The notes: a model not told the origin generated them from the sequence alone. A stretch of DNA of 64,000 nucleotides from Trueperella abortisuis (GCF_030811095.1 NZ_JAUSQL010000001.1:2294001-2358000); one strand, 5' to 3'; positions 17,234 through 26,993 are shown, numbered from the stretch's first letter. Translations and numbers: made by a program.

Positions 17234-17875
17234 ATGACACTGACATTGACACGCGGTATTCACGCCGCGCTCACGATCACGTCGGGCTCCACAACACTCG
17301 TCGTCGACCCCGGCGCCTTCGGCTTTCCCGCCTCTGTTGCAAGCGCTGACGCGGTGCTCGTGACGCACGACCATTTCGATCACGTCGACGTCCCGGCCCT
17401 CGCTGGCGCCCTCGACGACAATCCCGACCTCCGCGTCTACACTCCGACCCAGCTCAACCTTGATACTCACGCCGATCGGCAGACCCTCGTCAGCGAGGGG
17501 GACGAGTTCATGGTGGGTGACATAAGCGTTCGCGTCATCGGGCGCGAACAAGCCACAGCCAGCGTCGACGACGACGTCATCGTCAACGTCGGATACCTCG
17601 TCGCGGGCCTTGTCCTCCACCCGGGCGACGCTCGCCCGGAGATCAAGGGCCTTGACACCCTTATCGTTGCCCTCGCGGCACCGTGGCAGAACACCCCGCA
17701 ACTCGAGGAATACCTGCGCGCGGTGACGCCCGCGCGCGTCATCGGGCTCCACGACGGCACACTCAATGATCTCGGCCGCGATTTCGGCCAGAAGACCCTC
17801 GCCCGCATCGCCCGCAGCTACGGGGGCGAGGCGATCAGCCTTGATCCCGGAGAGTCGGTCACGCTGCCGCGCTAA
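17234..17875 (+). CDS. MBL-fold metallo-hydrolase
   Basis: 213 residues. The metallo-beta-lactamase motif THDHFDH (near residue 44-50) is intact and is followed by the later ligands HPGD and GLHDG. AAAGGTTCC lies before the ATG. The protein resembles the UlaG/YtkL-like group of small MBL hydrolases, which bind two metals and hydrolyse esters or phosphoesters. Substrate is unknown. It lies upstream of a GNAT gene in the same direction with a 71-bp gap. Confidence 0.85.
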   Translation: MTLTLTRGIHAALTITSGSTTLVVDPGAFGFPASVASADAVLVTHDHFDHVDVPALAGALDDNPDLRVYTPTQLNLDTHADRQTLVSEGDEFMVGDISVRVIGREQATASVDDDVIVNVGYLVAGLVLHPGDARPEIKGLDTLIVALAAPWQNTPQLEEYLRAVTPARVIGLHDGTLNDLGRDFGQKTLARIARSYGGEAISLDPGESVTLPR

Positions 17876-17946
17876 GCACCGCCGGCGATCAACCGAGACC
17901 GTGAGCACACCGGGAACAAGCGCCGAACGCACGGCGTTCACCCAGC

Positions 17947-18531
17947 ATGACTCACATTTCTGATACCACAAACGGTTCGATCACCGTCCGCCCCATGGCC
18001 GAGGCCGACATCGACGCAGTCGCCAAGATCTACGCAGCCAATGCCCGCGATGCTCTGAGCCCTGATGAGCGCGCCAAGCAGGGCTTCGTTCAGGGACGCA
18101 TGAGCCCCGAGCGTCTCCGCTCCTTCACCACTGGCGGATCCGGATTCGTCGCAACCGACGGCGAGGAGGTTTTTGCCGCGACCGTCATCCACGCCCCCGA
18201 CGCCTTCACCGGCAAACCTAGCGCACAGCGTCCGGGCGAGAGCCCGGCAGCGCGCACGGTGGAGCTGGCTCAGGCCGCCCGCCTCGACTCCCCCGTGCTC
18301 TACGGCCCGAGCGTCGTCGCCGAAAACTATCGCGGCCGCGGCGTCCTGCGGCAACTCGTCGAGGCGGTTGCCGACGAGGCGCAAACGAAGGGCTACTCGC
18401 ACCTCCTGGCGTTCATGGAGGACGAGAACGCACCGTCATTCGCCGCTCACGAACGCCTCGGTTTCCTCCCCCTCGGCGGCTTTCGGGTTGAGGATCGCGA
18501 CTACCAGGCTGTCATGCTCCCCCTCGCCTGA
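17947..18531 (+). CDS. GNAT family N-acetyltransferase
   Basis: 194 residues with a GNAT fold: SITVRPMAEADIDAVAKIY at the N-terminus, the acetyl-CoA-binding motif VAENYRGRGVLRQLVEAV near 124-141, and AAHERLGFLPLGGFR near the C-terminus. It transfers acetyl from acetyl-CoA to an amine; the acceptor is unknown. The 93 bp after it, before the convergent LytR_C gene, hold no clear gene. Confidence 0.85.
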   Translation: MTHISDTTNGSITVRPMAEADIDAVAKIYAANARDALSPDERAKQGFVQGRMSPERLRSFTTGGSGFVATDGEEVFAATVIHAPDAFTGKPSAQRPGESPAARTVELAQAARLDSPVLYGPSVVAENYRGRGVLRQLVEAVADEAQTKGYSHLLAFMEDENAPSFAAHERLGFLPLGGFRVEDRDYQAVMLPLA

Positions 18532-18624
18532 GCTCCGCGCGTCGTCGACCCCGCGACGTTGCGCCCGCGGGGATCCTCGCCCGGCCTCTGGCCTGCGGCG
18601 CCGCCGATACCCCACGCTGAACGT

Positions 18625-19200
18625 CTAGTCCTGGAAGGTATCGAGCGGGACGCAGCCCTCAGCGGGTTCCATCGCCGCCACGAGCTGCTCCTCGGTCGGG
18701 GCGGCAACGAGGTCCGAGTACCCCTCGCCCAGCACCACGTCCACGACCTCAGTGGTGATATTGGGGTCGATGTGCACCTGGGCCTCGGGGAAGAAGGCCC
18801 GCAGGGTGTAGGCGTTGGTCACGCCGTTGAGGCTCGAGTAAAGGCGCACCGGCTCGGTGACCTCCTCCCCGCCCCAGTTCGCCGTCTCCGACACGGAAAC
18901 CCCTGCCGCCGACAGCGACGACGCCACGCTGCTTGCCAGCCCGGTGCGGGTGGTGGCGTTGTAGACGTTCGCGGTGATCGTGGCGGGATCGACGTGCTCC
19001 GCGCCGTCGATCGGGCACACGACGGCGTCCGTGTCCGGCGGCCTTGAAAACTCTCGCTCGAACGGGAAGGGCAGCAGCCCCGACCACGTCAGCGTCCCCA
19101 ACACAAGGAGCACCGCCATGACGGCGATGATTGAGCCGAAGATGACAGTCTGGCGTTGCTGCGTGTGCTTGCGGTACTCCGCGCGGGCGTTAGAACTCAC
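18625..19200 (-). CDS. LytR C-terminal domain membrane protein
   Basis: 191 residues from a GTG. A basic cytoplasmic N-terminus (YRKHTQQRQ) leads into one membrane helix (about 20-43), so the rest faces outside. Residues ~75-170 match the LytR_C domain (VNVYNATTRTGLASSVASSL-type start, then SLNGVTNAYTL). In Actinobacteria such stand-alone LytR_C proteins accompany cell-wall assembly. Genes of this sort are often near ridA or csp genes; here it is flanked by a GNAT gene and a permease. Family assignment is good, role inferred. Confidence 0.8.
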   Translation of the reverse strand: MSSNARAEYRKHTQQRQTVIFGSIIAVMAVLLVLGTLTWSGLLPFPFEREFSRPPDTDAVVCPIDGAEHVDPATITANVYNATTRTGLASSVASSLSAAGVSVSETANWGGEEVTEPVRLYSSLNGVTNAYTLRAFFPEAQVHIDPNITTEVVDVVLGEGYSDLVAAPTEEQLVAAMEPAEGCVPLDTFQD

Positions 19201-19288
19201 CCGTCCAATCTAGCGGATATCACCGGCCTCGCGCACGAATCTTAGGGGTACTGAGGGATGACGACGACGCCCGAGCCCGCGCGCCCCG

Positions 19289-19331
19289 CCTGGCGGTGGG
19301 TGCGGGCGACCAGACGCCCCCCACCGCCAGG
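19289..19331 (-). terminator. Hairpin downstream of the nucleobase permease
   Basis: A perfect 12-bp stem CCTGGCGGTGGG/CCCACCGCCAGG with a 19-nt loop lies directly after the permease stop. There is no T-tract, as is common in high-GC actinobacteria. Confidence 0.55.
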
Positions 19332-19338
19332 GAACGCG

Positions 19339-20706
19339 TTAGAGCTTCGGCTCCCGGTTGAGAGCGCCGGGCTCCAGCTCGGCGCCGGCCGGCGCGGAGG
19401 CGGGAGTGGCGGGCTCGATCGTCGTGCCGCGCCAACGCGAGAGAGCGCGCATCGCGTGGTAGATGACGATCGCGGCAAACGAACCAAGCGCGATGCCCTC
19501 GAACGTCATGGAACCCCAGTGCCAGGTGTAGTTCGCGATCGCGATCACCATCGCCACGGCGGCCGTGTTGAGGTTGACCGGGTCGGAGAAATCGACGCGG
19601 TTTTGGACCCAGATGCGGACGCCCAGCATACCGATCATGCCGTACAGGACGGTGGCGGCGCCGCCGAGCACCCCCGGCGGGATGGTGGCGATGAGCTGAC
19701 CGAACTTGGGTAGCATCGACAGCCCGAGCGCGATGAACGCCGCGATGACATAGGCAACCGTCGAGTACACGCGGGTCGCGGCCATCACTCCGATGTTCTC
19801 CGCGTAGGTGGTGGTGCCGGAGCCGCCGCCCGAGCCAGCGAGCATGGTTGAGACGCCGTCGGCGAAGAGCGCCCGACCGGTGATGTCGTCGAGGTCCTGG
19901 CCCGTCATCGCAGAAACGGACTTCACGTGGCCGACGTTCTCCGCGATGAGCACGAGCACCACGGGCACGAACAGGCCCAAGAGGGTGACGTCAAAGTCGG
20001 GGGCGCGGAAGTGCGGCGCGCCCACCCAGCCGGCGGACGAGATCGCGTCGAAGCTCACCTCGCCGCGCAGCACCGCCGTAATGTAGCCGACCACCACGCC
20101 GATAAGGATCGACAGGCGCCCGATGATTCCCTTGAATAGCACCGTGACCAGCAGGATCGTCACGATCGTCACGACGGCTGTGACCGGCGCCTGCTGCACG
20201 TTCCCCCACGCGGCCGGCGCGAGGTTGAATCCGATGAGCGACACGATCGCGCCCGTCACGATCGGCGGCATGAGCTTGTCAATCCATCGCGCTCCCGCGA
20301 AGTGCACGACGACGCCGACCAGCGCCAGCGCCGCACCCGCCGCGATCACGCCACCCTGGGCGAGGGAGGCCTTCGCGGCGTCGACCGGCGCTCCCCCGCC
20401 GGCCACATACCCGGTGACCGCCCCGATCGGCGCGATGAGCGCAAACGAGGAGCCGAGGTAGGAGGGCAGGCGGCCCGCCGTGATAAGCAGGAAGAGGACC
20501 GTGCCTACGCCGGTGAAGAAGAGGGTGGTCGACGGATCGAACCCGGTGAGCAAGGGTACTAAAAAGGTGGCCCCAAACATGGCCACCACGTGTTGTGCGC
20601 CGATGCCGAACGTAATCGGCCACGACAGTCTTTCGTTTGGAAGAACAACCTCCCCCGGCGCGATCGAATGTCCATCGCCGTGGAGCTTCCATGTAAATCT
20701 AGCCAT
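19339..20706 (-). CDS. Uracil/xanthine permease (NCS2 / SLC23 family)
   Basis: About 455 residues from the ATG at 20706, which follows GGAGG by five bases; an upstream in-frame ATG at 20718 lacks an RBS. NCS2 features are present: LSWPITFGIGAQHVVAMFGATF near the N-terminus, AENVGHVKSVSAMTG in the middle, and the signature GGSGTTTYAENIGVMAATRV, with about 12-14 membrane segments. UraA-type proteins import uracil with a proton; xanthine or other bases are possible. No pyrimidine genes are adjacent. Confidence 0.88.
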   Translation of the reverse strand: MARFTWKLHGDGHSIAPGEVVLPNERLSWPITFGIGAQHVVAMFGATFLVPLLTGFDPSTTLFFTGVGTVLFLLITAGRLPSYLGSSFALIAPIGAVTGYVAGGGAPVDAAKASLAQGGVIAAGAALALVGVVVHFAGARWIDKLMPPIVTGAIVSLIGFNLAPAAWGNVQQAPVTAVVTIVTILLVTVLFKGIIGRLSILIGVVVGYITAVLRGEVSFDAISSAGWVGAPHFRAPDFDVTLLGLFVPVVLVLIAENVGHVKSVSAMTGQDLDDITGRALFADGVSTMLAGSGGGSGTTTYAENIGVMAATRVYSTVAYVIAAFIALGLSMLPKFGQLIATIPPGVLGGAATVLYGMIGMLGVRIWVQNRVDFSDPVNLNTAAVAMVIAIANYTWHWGSMTFEGIALGSFAAIVIYHAMRALSRWRGTTIEPATPASAPAGAELEPGALNREPKL

Positions 20707-20843
20707 ACGAGCCTCCATTGAGTAAACGTCGAGGACCCGCGAATCCTGTTCACGACCCCGATCGATAGTACTCAGCCCCGGCGCATATCCGAAATCGTCT
20801 CACCATCCAATGAGACGCCCGCCCACGCCTCGGACTCGCGCGT

Positions 20844-21419
20844 TCAGCCGGCGTAGAGCACAGTGAAGAACTCGATCACCACGCCGCCAGCCGGGTCGAA
20901 GGCGTAGCCCAGTTCGGCGCCCTCGGACTGGAAGAACTGCTCGTGTTCGGCGCGCCAAGAGGGCAGATCCGCGGCACCCTCCGCGCGGGCGACATCCTGG
21001 CCCACCTCGTTAAACGGGACGACCTTGACCTCGGTGTTGCGTAGCAGCGCCCGTGGGCGCCCCTCCCCGTCGCAGAGGATCCACATGTCGTCCACACCCG
21101 GGAACGATTCGCCTTCCGTGCCGTAAGCGGCACTGTAGCTGCTGGTGGCCGTCTTCCGGCCCGCGATCACGAGCTCCGCCAGCTCGTTCGCAGCGCTCCG
21201 CGTCTCCCCGAATGCAAAGGCACCCGGGCGCAGGGAGACCAGATCGGTCTGCCCACCGACCGCGTCGATCGGGTTGAGCCGGCCCGCGATGATCGCGTGC
21301 GTCCAGAACGCCTCAAGATCCGCCTCGGCAGGCGCCAGCGGCGCGTCCATGCCGCCCGGCGCGGGCTGTTCGCCGAAGGCGTCGCCCACGCCCGACCCTC
21401 CTGGCTCCAATTCAGCCAT
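20844..21419 (-). CDS. ASCH domain protein
   Basis: 191 residues from ATG 21419 with CAGGAGA in front. The C-terminal ~120 residues match the ASCH fold (ETRSAANELAELVIAGRKTATSS, then GVDDMWILCDGEGRPRALLRNTEVKV and a Glu-rich RAEHEQFF segment). ASCH proteins bind RNA or modified nucleosides; YqfB members hydrolyse N4-acetylcytidine. The start overlaps the stop of the upstream 423-aa gene (ATGGCTGA), so the two are translationally coupled. The N-terminal ~50 residues are variable and Gly/Pro-rich. Confidence 0.8.
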   Translation of the reverse strand: MAELEPGGSGVGDAFGEQPAPGGMDAPLAPAEADLEAFWTHAIIAGRLNPIDAVGGQTDLVSLRPGAFAFGETRSAANELAELVIAGRKTATSSYSAAYGTEGESFPGVDDMWILCDGEGRPRALLRNTEVKVVPFNEVGQDVARAEGAADLPSWRAEHEQFFQSEGAELGYAFDPAGGVVIEFFTVLYAG

Positions 21420-22683
21420 GGTTCTCCTGCCAGTTATGCATCCGCTTCCACGTGTCGATCTCGTTCTGCTTCTGCCGCACAAGTTCCGCGGCATACGCGG
21501 TAGTCAAAATGCGCGTCAAACCGGAGACGACGACGCCCCCGCCGACCAGCGCCCGCATCCTCCACGACATTCCACGCCCGGACCTACCGAATGCCGAGGC
21601 CAGCATCGCCCCGCCAACCGCTGCCTGCGCGGCGGAAGTGAATGCCACGGCCCACGGGCGCTCCAGGTACACCTTGCGGTATACCCCGGCCACGTTCGGT
21701 TCGACGAAGCCCTCGCCCGCCAGCTCGAAAGCGAGCCGATCCTCGAAGGCCGCGCCCGCGCTGCTCGGCTCAAAGAGCCGCGAGTTCGGGATCTGCGCCA
21801 GTTCGCCGGTGCCCTCCAGCACGTCGGCCACCTCGCCGGGCAAGCCAAAGGCGTCAACGAGCGCCCGCGGCCCCTCCTCGCTACACAAGGCCGCGCGGAT
21901 GTCACCGAAACGGGCCGCGATCACGTCGGCCACCATCTTGCGGGCAACCGCGCCGGCGCCCGTCTCATCCACCACGAACTCATAGGCCTCCGAGTCAGGA
22001 TCGATCCACGGGAAGACAGGTAGCTCCCCGCTCCAATCCCACGTCAGATACGAGTTATCCCGGCGCACGTACAGGGTCGGATTCTCCTCCACCTTCCCCG
22101 CAGACACCATGATCTGAAACGACGGGCGCGGGAAAATCTGGCGCACCGAATCGAGGCTCGACTTAGCCACCATCACCAGCGCCTCGCCCAGCTTGGACAC
22201 GGCCATCGGCTCGTCCTCCGCCTTGACGATACCCGGCACCTCCGACAGCGGCAGGTCGATGATCACGAGCATCGCGCCCTCACGGTCGAAAGCGGCGTCG
22301 TGGATCTCGGCGTCGCTGGTAGGACCCTCATCGTCAACGTCCTCCGCCAGCGCCTCATCCGAGATGTCAACCGAGCCAAGATCAATCGGGCCATGGGCGA
22401 CCGTGCCATCCAGGTCAACCTCCACCTTGCGCAACCGCTCCGAGAGCTGCTCCACCAGGTCATTGACCGAGCGCCCCCGGAAGACCATGCCCGCCTCGTC
22501 CAACGTGGCTATGCGACGACGCCGGCCCCCGACGGCCACCTCAAACGTGTAGCCACCCTCGCCGTCCGGCTTTCCGCGGCCAAGAATACGTTCCTCAGCG
22601 AAAAACGCCTCAATGTCCGCGTCCGTCACAAGCGTCTGGTCGAGCCTGTGGATATGCCCGTGAACTGTTCGCCACGATGCCAT
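21412..22683 (-). CDS. Uncharacterised protein with a C-terminal hydrophobic region
   Basis: 423 residues. The first ~330 residues are soluble and acidic with no recognised domain. A hydrophobic region near 345-395 (AVAFTSAAQAAVGGAMLAS and LVGGGVVVSGLTRIL) could form one or two membrane helices, and the tail is charged (RQKQNEIDTWKRMHNWQ). It starts from ATG 22683 with AGGCGAC in front, lies downstream of rlmB and is translationally coupled to the ASCH gene. No function can be given. Confidence 0.7.
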   Translation of the reverse strand: MASWRTVHGHIHRLDQTLVTDADIEAFFAEERILGRGKPDGEGGYTFEVAVGGRRRRIATLDEAGMVFRGRSVNDLVEQLSERLRKVEVDLDGTVAHGPIDLGSVDISDEALAEDVDDEGPTSDAEIHDAAFDREGAMLVIIDLPLSEVPGIVKAEDEPMAVSKLGEALVMVAKSSLDSVRQIFPRPSFQIMVSAGKVEENPTLYVRRDNSYLTWDWSGELPVFPWIDPDSEAYEFVVDETGAGAVARKMVADVIAARFGDIRAALCSEEGPRALVDAFGLPGEVADVLEGTGELAQIPNSRLFEPSSAGAAFEDRLAFELAGEGFVEPNVAGVYRKVYLERPWAVAFTSAAQAAVGGAMLASAFGRSGRGMSWRMRALVGGGVVVSGLTRILTTAYAAELVRQKQNEIDTWKRMHNWQENHG

Positions 22684-22743
22684 GTCGCCTCCTTCGCCGG
22701 TCTACTTTCGTTTCTCAGCCTATCGCAGGCCTCCGACAGAATT

Positions 22744-23721
22744 TTAGACCTGCACGTCTTTTCGATCGGAATCAATCTGGTAGAGCGCAATCCCGGTGGC
22801 CACCGCCGCGTTCAACGACTCCGTGGCCGAATCGATCGGGATGGAGACGATGAGGTCGCACGTCTCACGCACGAGCCGCGACAACCCGGCCCCCTCCGAC
22901 CCCGTCACCAGCACCACCGGCACGTCCGCCATACCCGCGTGGGCGACGTCGACGTCGCCGTCCCCCGCGAGACCCAACACGAAATATCCCTGCTCCTTGA
23001 GCCAGCTCAGCGAACGAACCAGGTTCGTCTCCCGCGCGACCGGCAGTCGTGCCGCCGCCCCCGCCGAGACCTTCCACACCGTCGCATTCACCGACGCCGA
23101 CCGCCGCTCCGGGATGAGCACGCCATCGGCGCTAAAGGCCGCCGCCGAGCGCATGACCGCACCCAGGTTGTGCGGGTCCGTCACCGAATCCAGCGCAACA
23201 ATGAGGCCGGGCCTCCCCGCGCGCTGCCCGATCGCCACCAGCCGCTCCACGTCCACATACTCATACGGGGGCACCTCGATCGCGATACCCTGGTGAACCG
23301 CGCCGCCCGTCATCATGTCAAGCTCCGTGCGCGTGACCTCCACGATCGCCGTACCGGCGTCCATCGCGGCGCGGGCGACCTCGGCCACCCGCTCGTCGTG
23401 AGACATCGCCCCCACAAGGAACACCCGCTCATACGGAATCCCAGACTGGACGGCCTCGTAGACCGGGTTGCGGCCCGCGACCAACTCGTATCCCTCCGGC
23501 TGGTGCAGGTGACCGCGCAGCTTCGGCCCTTCGGCGCGCTTCGCCGCCGCCTCACGCTCGATCTTCTTCTTGTAGGCAGGGTGGTAGGTGCGGTCCTCCG
23601 CCTTCGGGGTCGGGCCCCTGCCCTCCAGCCGCTTGCGGGAGTGCCCGCCCGTTCCCTTGCCGCTGCCCTTGCGGGTGTTCTTGCGCACGGCCCCCGGCCG
23701 CCCGCGATGAGTTTTAGCCAA
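22744..23721 (-). CDS. rlmB: 23S rRNA (guanosine-2'-O-)-methyltransferase RlmB / TrmH family
   Basis: 325 residues from a TTG that overlaps the cysS stop region by 8 bp. A Lys/Arg-rich N-terminal extension of ~65 residues precedes the substrate-binding domain ([20 protein letters not shown]). The SpoU fold has three motifs: [20 protein letters not shown], then [15 protein letters not shown], then IPI...[14 protein letters not shown]. The reaction is SAM-dependent 2'-O-methylation of rRNA. The cysS-rlmB pair is conserved across Actinobacteria (Rv3580c-Rv3579c). Confidence 0.93.
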   Translation of the reverse strand: MAKTHRGRPGAVRKNTRKGSGKGTGGHSRKRLEGRGPTPKAEDRTYHPAYKKKIEREAAAKRAEGPKLRGHLHQPEGYELVAGRNPVYEAVQSGIPYERVFLVGAMSHDERVAEVARAAMDAGTAIVEVTRTELDMMTGGAVHQGIAIEVPPYEYVDVERLVAIGQRAGRPGLIVALDSVTDPHNLGAVMRSAAAFSADGVLIPERRSASVNATVWKVSAGAAARLPVARETNLVRSLSWLKEQGYFVLGLAGDGDVDVAHAGMADVPVVLVTGSEGAGLSRLVRETCDLIVSIPIDSATESLNAAVATGIALYQIDSDRKDVQV

Positions 23722-25135
23722 GGTCGCCCACCTTCCAACGCGCGCCCTCCGCCGAATCCTCGACCGTGATGCCGGCCGCCGTCAGCGAGTCGCGTAGCGC
23801 GTCCGCACGCGCCCAATCCTTGTTCGCCCGAGCCTGCGCGCGCTCCTCAAGCACCCGGTTGACGAGCGAGTCCAGCGCGTCGTGCATCGTCGACGTCGCT
23901 ACCCCGCGCCGCCACGGCTCCGCCATCGGATCCAGCCCCAGCACATCCAGCATCGCGCGCACAAGCACCTGCTGCGCACGGGCCTCCACGTGATCGTTAT
24001 CCGCGAGCGCATTGTTGCCCACCGTCACGTGCTCGTGAATCTGGGCCAGGGCGGCCGACACGTTGAGGTCATCATCCATGGCTTCCGCGAACTCCTCCGG
24101 GAAGTCGTCGTGGCCGAGCGCCGCGATCTCCTCAAGCGGGACCTCGCCCACCGTATCCACCGAGCGCTGCACGAATCCGGCCAGGCGCTCCCAAATCGCG
24201 CCGGCCTCCGTCAACGTCGAATCCGAGTATGCCACCATCGAGCGATAGTGGACCGTACCCAGCGCCAGGCGCACGATCACCGCCGGGTGCTCCCGAAGGA
24301 TGTTCTCCACCGTGAGCGAGTTCCCCAGCGACTTGCTCATCTTCTCGCCCTCGATAGTCACCCAGGCGTTGTGCATCCAGTACCGGGCAAATTCCCGGCC
24401 CGCCCCGTGCGACTGCGCCTGCTCGTTCTCATGGTGCGGGAAACGCAGGTCGATGCCGCCGGCGTGAATATCGAAAGCATCGCCCAGGTAGCGCCCCGCC
24501 ATCGCCGAGCACTCCAGGTGCCAACCCGGACGCCCGCGACCCCACGGCGTCTCCCACGACGCCGTCTCCGGCTCGTTCGCCTTCGCCGCCTTCCATAGCG
24601 CGAAATCGTGCGGGCCGCGCTTGTCGGAGGCCGCCTCCTCGTCGTCGTGAAGATCCTCCACCGACTGGTTCGTCAGCGATCCGTAATCCGGCAGGGAAGT
24701 CACATCGAAGTAGACGTTACCCGGCTCGCCCACGTATGCGTGCCCCCGCTCGATCAGGGTAGAAATCAGCTCAATCATCTCGGGCACGTGGCCCGTGGCG
24801 CGCGGCTCATAGGTGGGGTCGAGCACCCCGAGGTCGCGGTAGGCCTTGGCAAACTCCCTCTCGAAGCGGTACGCCCACGCCCACCACGGCCGGCCCGCCT
24901 CCGCCGACTTGGCCAAGATCTTGTCATCAATGTCGGTCACGTTGCGCACCATCGTCACGTCATACCCGCAACGGCGCAACCACCGCACCAGCACATCAAA
25001 TGCCAGCGCGGAGCGTATGTGGCCGATGTGAGGCGCGCTCTGGACCGTCGCGCCGCACAGGTAGATGCCCACCTTGCCCGGTTCGATCGGGATGAATTCG
25101 CGCAGTGACTTGGTCTTCGAATCAAAAATCTTCAC
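23714..25135 (-). CDS. cysS: Cysteinyl-tRNA synthetase
   Basis: 473 residues, normal length. It charges tRNA-Cys in an ATP-dependent reaction. The class I HIGH signature is [13 protein letters not shown], and the KMSKS loop is [13 protein letters not shown]. The zinc site includes YLCGATVQ and GWHLECSAM, with the [11 protein letters not shown] segment between. The C-terminal anticodon-binding region ends [13 protein letters not shown]. The order relative to carD, ispD and ispF differs from M. tuberculosis, because several genes are inserted between them here. Confidence 0.96.
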   Translation of the reverse strand: MKIFDSKTKSLREFIPIEPGKVGIYLCGATVQSAPHIGHIRSALAFDVLVRWLRRCGYDVTMVRNVTDIDDKILAKSAEAGRPWWAWAYRFEREFAKAYRDLGVLDPTYEPRATGHVPEMIELISTLIERGHAYVGEPGNVYFDVTSLPDYGSLTNQSVEDLHDDEEAASDKRGPHDFALWKAAKANEPETASWETPWGRGRPGWHLECSAMAGRYLGDAFDIHAGGIDLRFPHHENEQAQSHGAGREFARYWMHNAWVTIEGEKMSKSLGNSLTVENILREHPAVIVRLALGTVHYRSMVAYSDSTLTEAGAIWERLAGFVQRSVDTVGEVPLEEIAALGHDDFPEEFAEAMDDDLNVSAALAQIHEHVTVGNNALADNDHVEARAQQVLVRAMLDVLGLDPMAEPWRRGVATSTMHDALDSLVNRVLEERAQARANKDWARADALRDSLTAAGITVEDSAEGARWKVGDLG

Positions 25136-25247
25136 CCCTCCAGCCTACCGGTTCACGCCGACACTCGCCCATTTCATCCCCAGCGGTTGCGCGCCCATTT
25201 TCTTCGCCAACAACGGGCCTCCGGCGTCGTCGACCGGCGCGGCGCAC

Positions 25248-25337
25248 ACAAGGCGCAGGGCGCACACGAGCCGTAGGGCGGGCACGAGCCGTAGGGCGGA
25301 CGCAAGCCGCAGGACGCACGCGAGCCGCAGGACGGCG
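25248..25337 (+). repeat. 18-bp tandem repeat, five copies
   Basis: Five imperfect 18-bp units start at 25248, 25266, 25284, 25302 and 25320, each like ACGAGCCGTAGGGCGGGC. They lie in the gap between cysS and the divergent MFS gene. The period is a multiple of three, so all frames stay open, but no real protein is indicated. Confidence 0.8.
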
Positions 25338-25383
25338 TCGTCGGATTTACCAAACAGTCACAAAAAGGACGTATGTTAAGACT

Positions 25384-26754
25384 ATGAACCACGCAACCGC
25401 GGTCGAGACCGCCCCAACATCCGGCAAGATTCTGACGAAAACCGTATGGGCCTGGGGGCTCTGGGACTGGGGCTCCGCAGCGTTCAACGCCGTAGTCACC
25501 ACCTTCGTCTTCGCCGTCTACCTCGCCAACGCCAACCTCTTCGGACCCGACGCCAACCGGCTCCTCGGCTACGCCCTCACGGTCGCCGGCATTCTCGTGG
25601 CAGTCGTCGCTCCCGCCCTCGGTCAGGCCGTGGACCGCAGCGGCAAGCGCGCCACCGTCCTGCGCATCACCACCACCGCCACCGCAATCATCATCGCCTG
25701 CCTCTACTTCGTCATCCCCGGCCAGTCCGGGCTGTGGCTCGGCCTCTTCCTCATCGCCGCCGGCAACATCGTCTTCGAGACCGGCTCCGTCATCTACAAC
25801 GCCATCATCTCCGACCTTGCCGAACCACACAACGTCGGGCGCGTCTCCGGGTTCGGGTGGGGACTAGGCTACCTCGGCGGGATCGTGCTTCTGCTGATCC
25901 TCTTCGTCGGATTTATCAGCCCCGAGGTCGGCTGGTTCGGCGTGACCAGCAAGGACGGGCTCAACATCCGAGTCGCCATGCTGCTCGCCTCCGCCTGGCT
26001 CCTCCTCTTCTCCCTGCCGCTGTTCTTCACACTGTCGAACAAGCCCGCGCGCACGGATACCCCTCGACTCGGCATCATCGAGTCCTATCGCCAGCTGCTT
26101 AAGTCCATCGCCACGCTGTGGCGCTCCGACCGCCAGGTCGTGTGGTTCCTCCTGTCCTCCGCCGTCTACCGCGACGGCCTCGCCGGCGTCTTCTCCTTCG
26201 GCGCCGTCCTCGCCGGCACCGCCTACGGTTTCAGCCCGGACGAGGTCATCGTGTTCGGCGTGGCCACCAACGTGGTGGCCGGCATCGCCACCATCGGCTT
26301 TGGCTGGCTCGACGACAAGCTCGGCGCCCGCGCCGTCATCATCATCTCCCTGACCTCGATGGTCGCCATGGGCCTGTGCGTGTTCTTCTTCCACGCCGGG
26401 GTCGGGCCGCTGTCGCCGAAGCAGGTCTACTGGGTCTTCGGCCTCATCCTGTGCATCTTCGTCGGGCCCATCCAGTCCGCCTCCCGCACCTACCTGGCCC
26501 GCATCGCCCCGCCGGGGGAGGAGGCCGAGATCTTCGGCCTGTACGCCACCACCGGCCGCGCCGTCTCCGCGCTGGCGCCGTTCATGTACTCCACCGCGAT
26601 CACCGTGGGCGCCGCGCTACTCGGCATCGGCGTGGACGAGGCCGCCTACTTCGGCATTCTCGGCATCACGCTCGTGCTGGTCCTAGGCCTGCTCGCGTTC
26701 CTGCCGGTCAAGGCGCAGCCGAAGGTTGAGATGCAGCCAGAGGCCAAGGCGTAG
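25384..26754 (+). CDS. MFS transporter, Atg22/UMF1-like
   Basis: 456 residues from the ATG at 25384, about 15 bases after AAGGACG; a longer frame upstream only translates the tandem repeat. Twelve membrane segments are visible. The N-terminal WAWGLWDWGSAAFNAVVTTF is the signature of the Atg22-like (UMF1) group, named after the yeast vacuolar amino-acid effluxer; RTYLARIAPPGEEAEIFGLY in the C-half is also typical. It is divergent from cysS. Substrate is not known; amino-acid or peptide efflux is a guess from the family name. Confidence 0.88.
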   Translation: MNHATAVETAPTSGKILTKTVWAWGLWDWGSAAFNAVVTTFVFAVYLANANLFGPDANRLLGYALTVAGILVAVVAPALGQAVDRSGKRATVLRITTTATAIIIACLYFVIPGQSGLWLGLFLIAAGNIVFETGSVIYNAIISDLAEPHNVGRVSGFGWGLGYLGGIVLLLILFVGFISPEVGWFGVTSKDGLNIRVAMLLASAWLLLFSLPLFFTLSNKPARTDTPRLGIIESYRQLLKSIATLWRSDRQVVWFLLSSAVYRDGLAGVFSFGAVLAGTAYGFSPDEVIVFGVATNVVAGIATIGFGWLDDKLGARAVIIISLTSMVAMGLCVFFFHAGVGPLSPKQVYWVFGLILCIFVGPIQSASRTYLARIAPPGEEAEIFGLYATTGRAVSALAPFMYSTAITVGAALLGIGVDEAAYFGILGITLVLVLGLLAFLPVKAQPKVEMQPEAKA

Positions 26755-26778
26755 CCGCGGGCTTGCTACCCGGCTCAG

Positions 26779-26807
26779 CCCCGAGGCCGGCCGCCGGCCT
26801 CCCGGGG
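26779..26807 (+). terminator. Terminator hairpin after the MFS gene
   Basis: CCCCG-AGGCCGG pairs with CCGGCCT-CC-CGGGG (7+5 bp, two-base bulge, 3-nt loop) 24 bases after the MFS stop. Confidence 0.55.
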
Positions 26808-26822
26808 TCTTACCCGCGCAAC

Positions 26823-26902
26823 CTGTAGCTAACTGGTGAATCTGAGAGCTTTCATCACCAAAACCGGCCCTTTCCAACCCAAAACTCACCAGTTACCTAC
26901 AG
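26823..26902. mobile_element. 80-bp MITE-like inverted-repeat element
   Basis: CTGTAGCTAACTGGTGA at 26823-26839 and TCACCAGTTACCTACAG at 26886-26902 are 17-bp terminal inverted repeats with one mismatch. The tetranucleotide CAAC flanks both ends directly, as a 4-bp target duplication would. The 46-bp core is non-coding. It lies in the 240-bp gap between the MFS gene and the rloB-like gene. A single hairpin with regulatory function is the alternative. Confidence 0.55.
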
Positions 26903-26993
26903 CAACGCCGCCGGCGACCCGAGATTCAGGCCCGGTACCCGGGCTGGGGCGGGCGTGCAGGATGTGCAACGGCAAACTGGTTGCCGCGCTGGT

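Noticed and set aside
25248..25337. Possible CRISPR array
   Set aside because: Units are contiguous with no spacers and only 18 bp long, so this is a simple tandem repeat.
25105..25383. N-terminal extension of the MFS frame
   Set aside because: It translates only the 18-bp tandem repeat and the gap beside cysS; the transporter signature starts shortly after ATG 25384.
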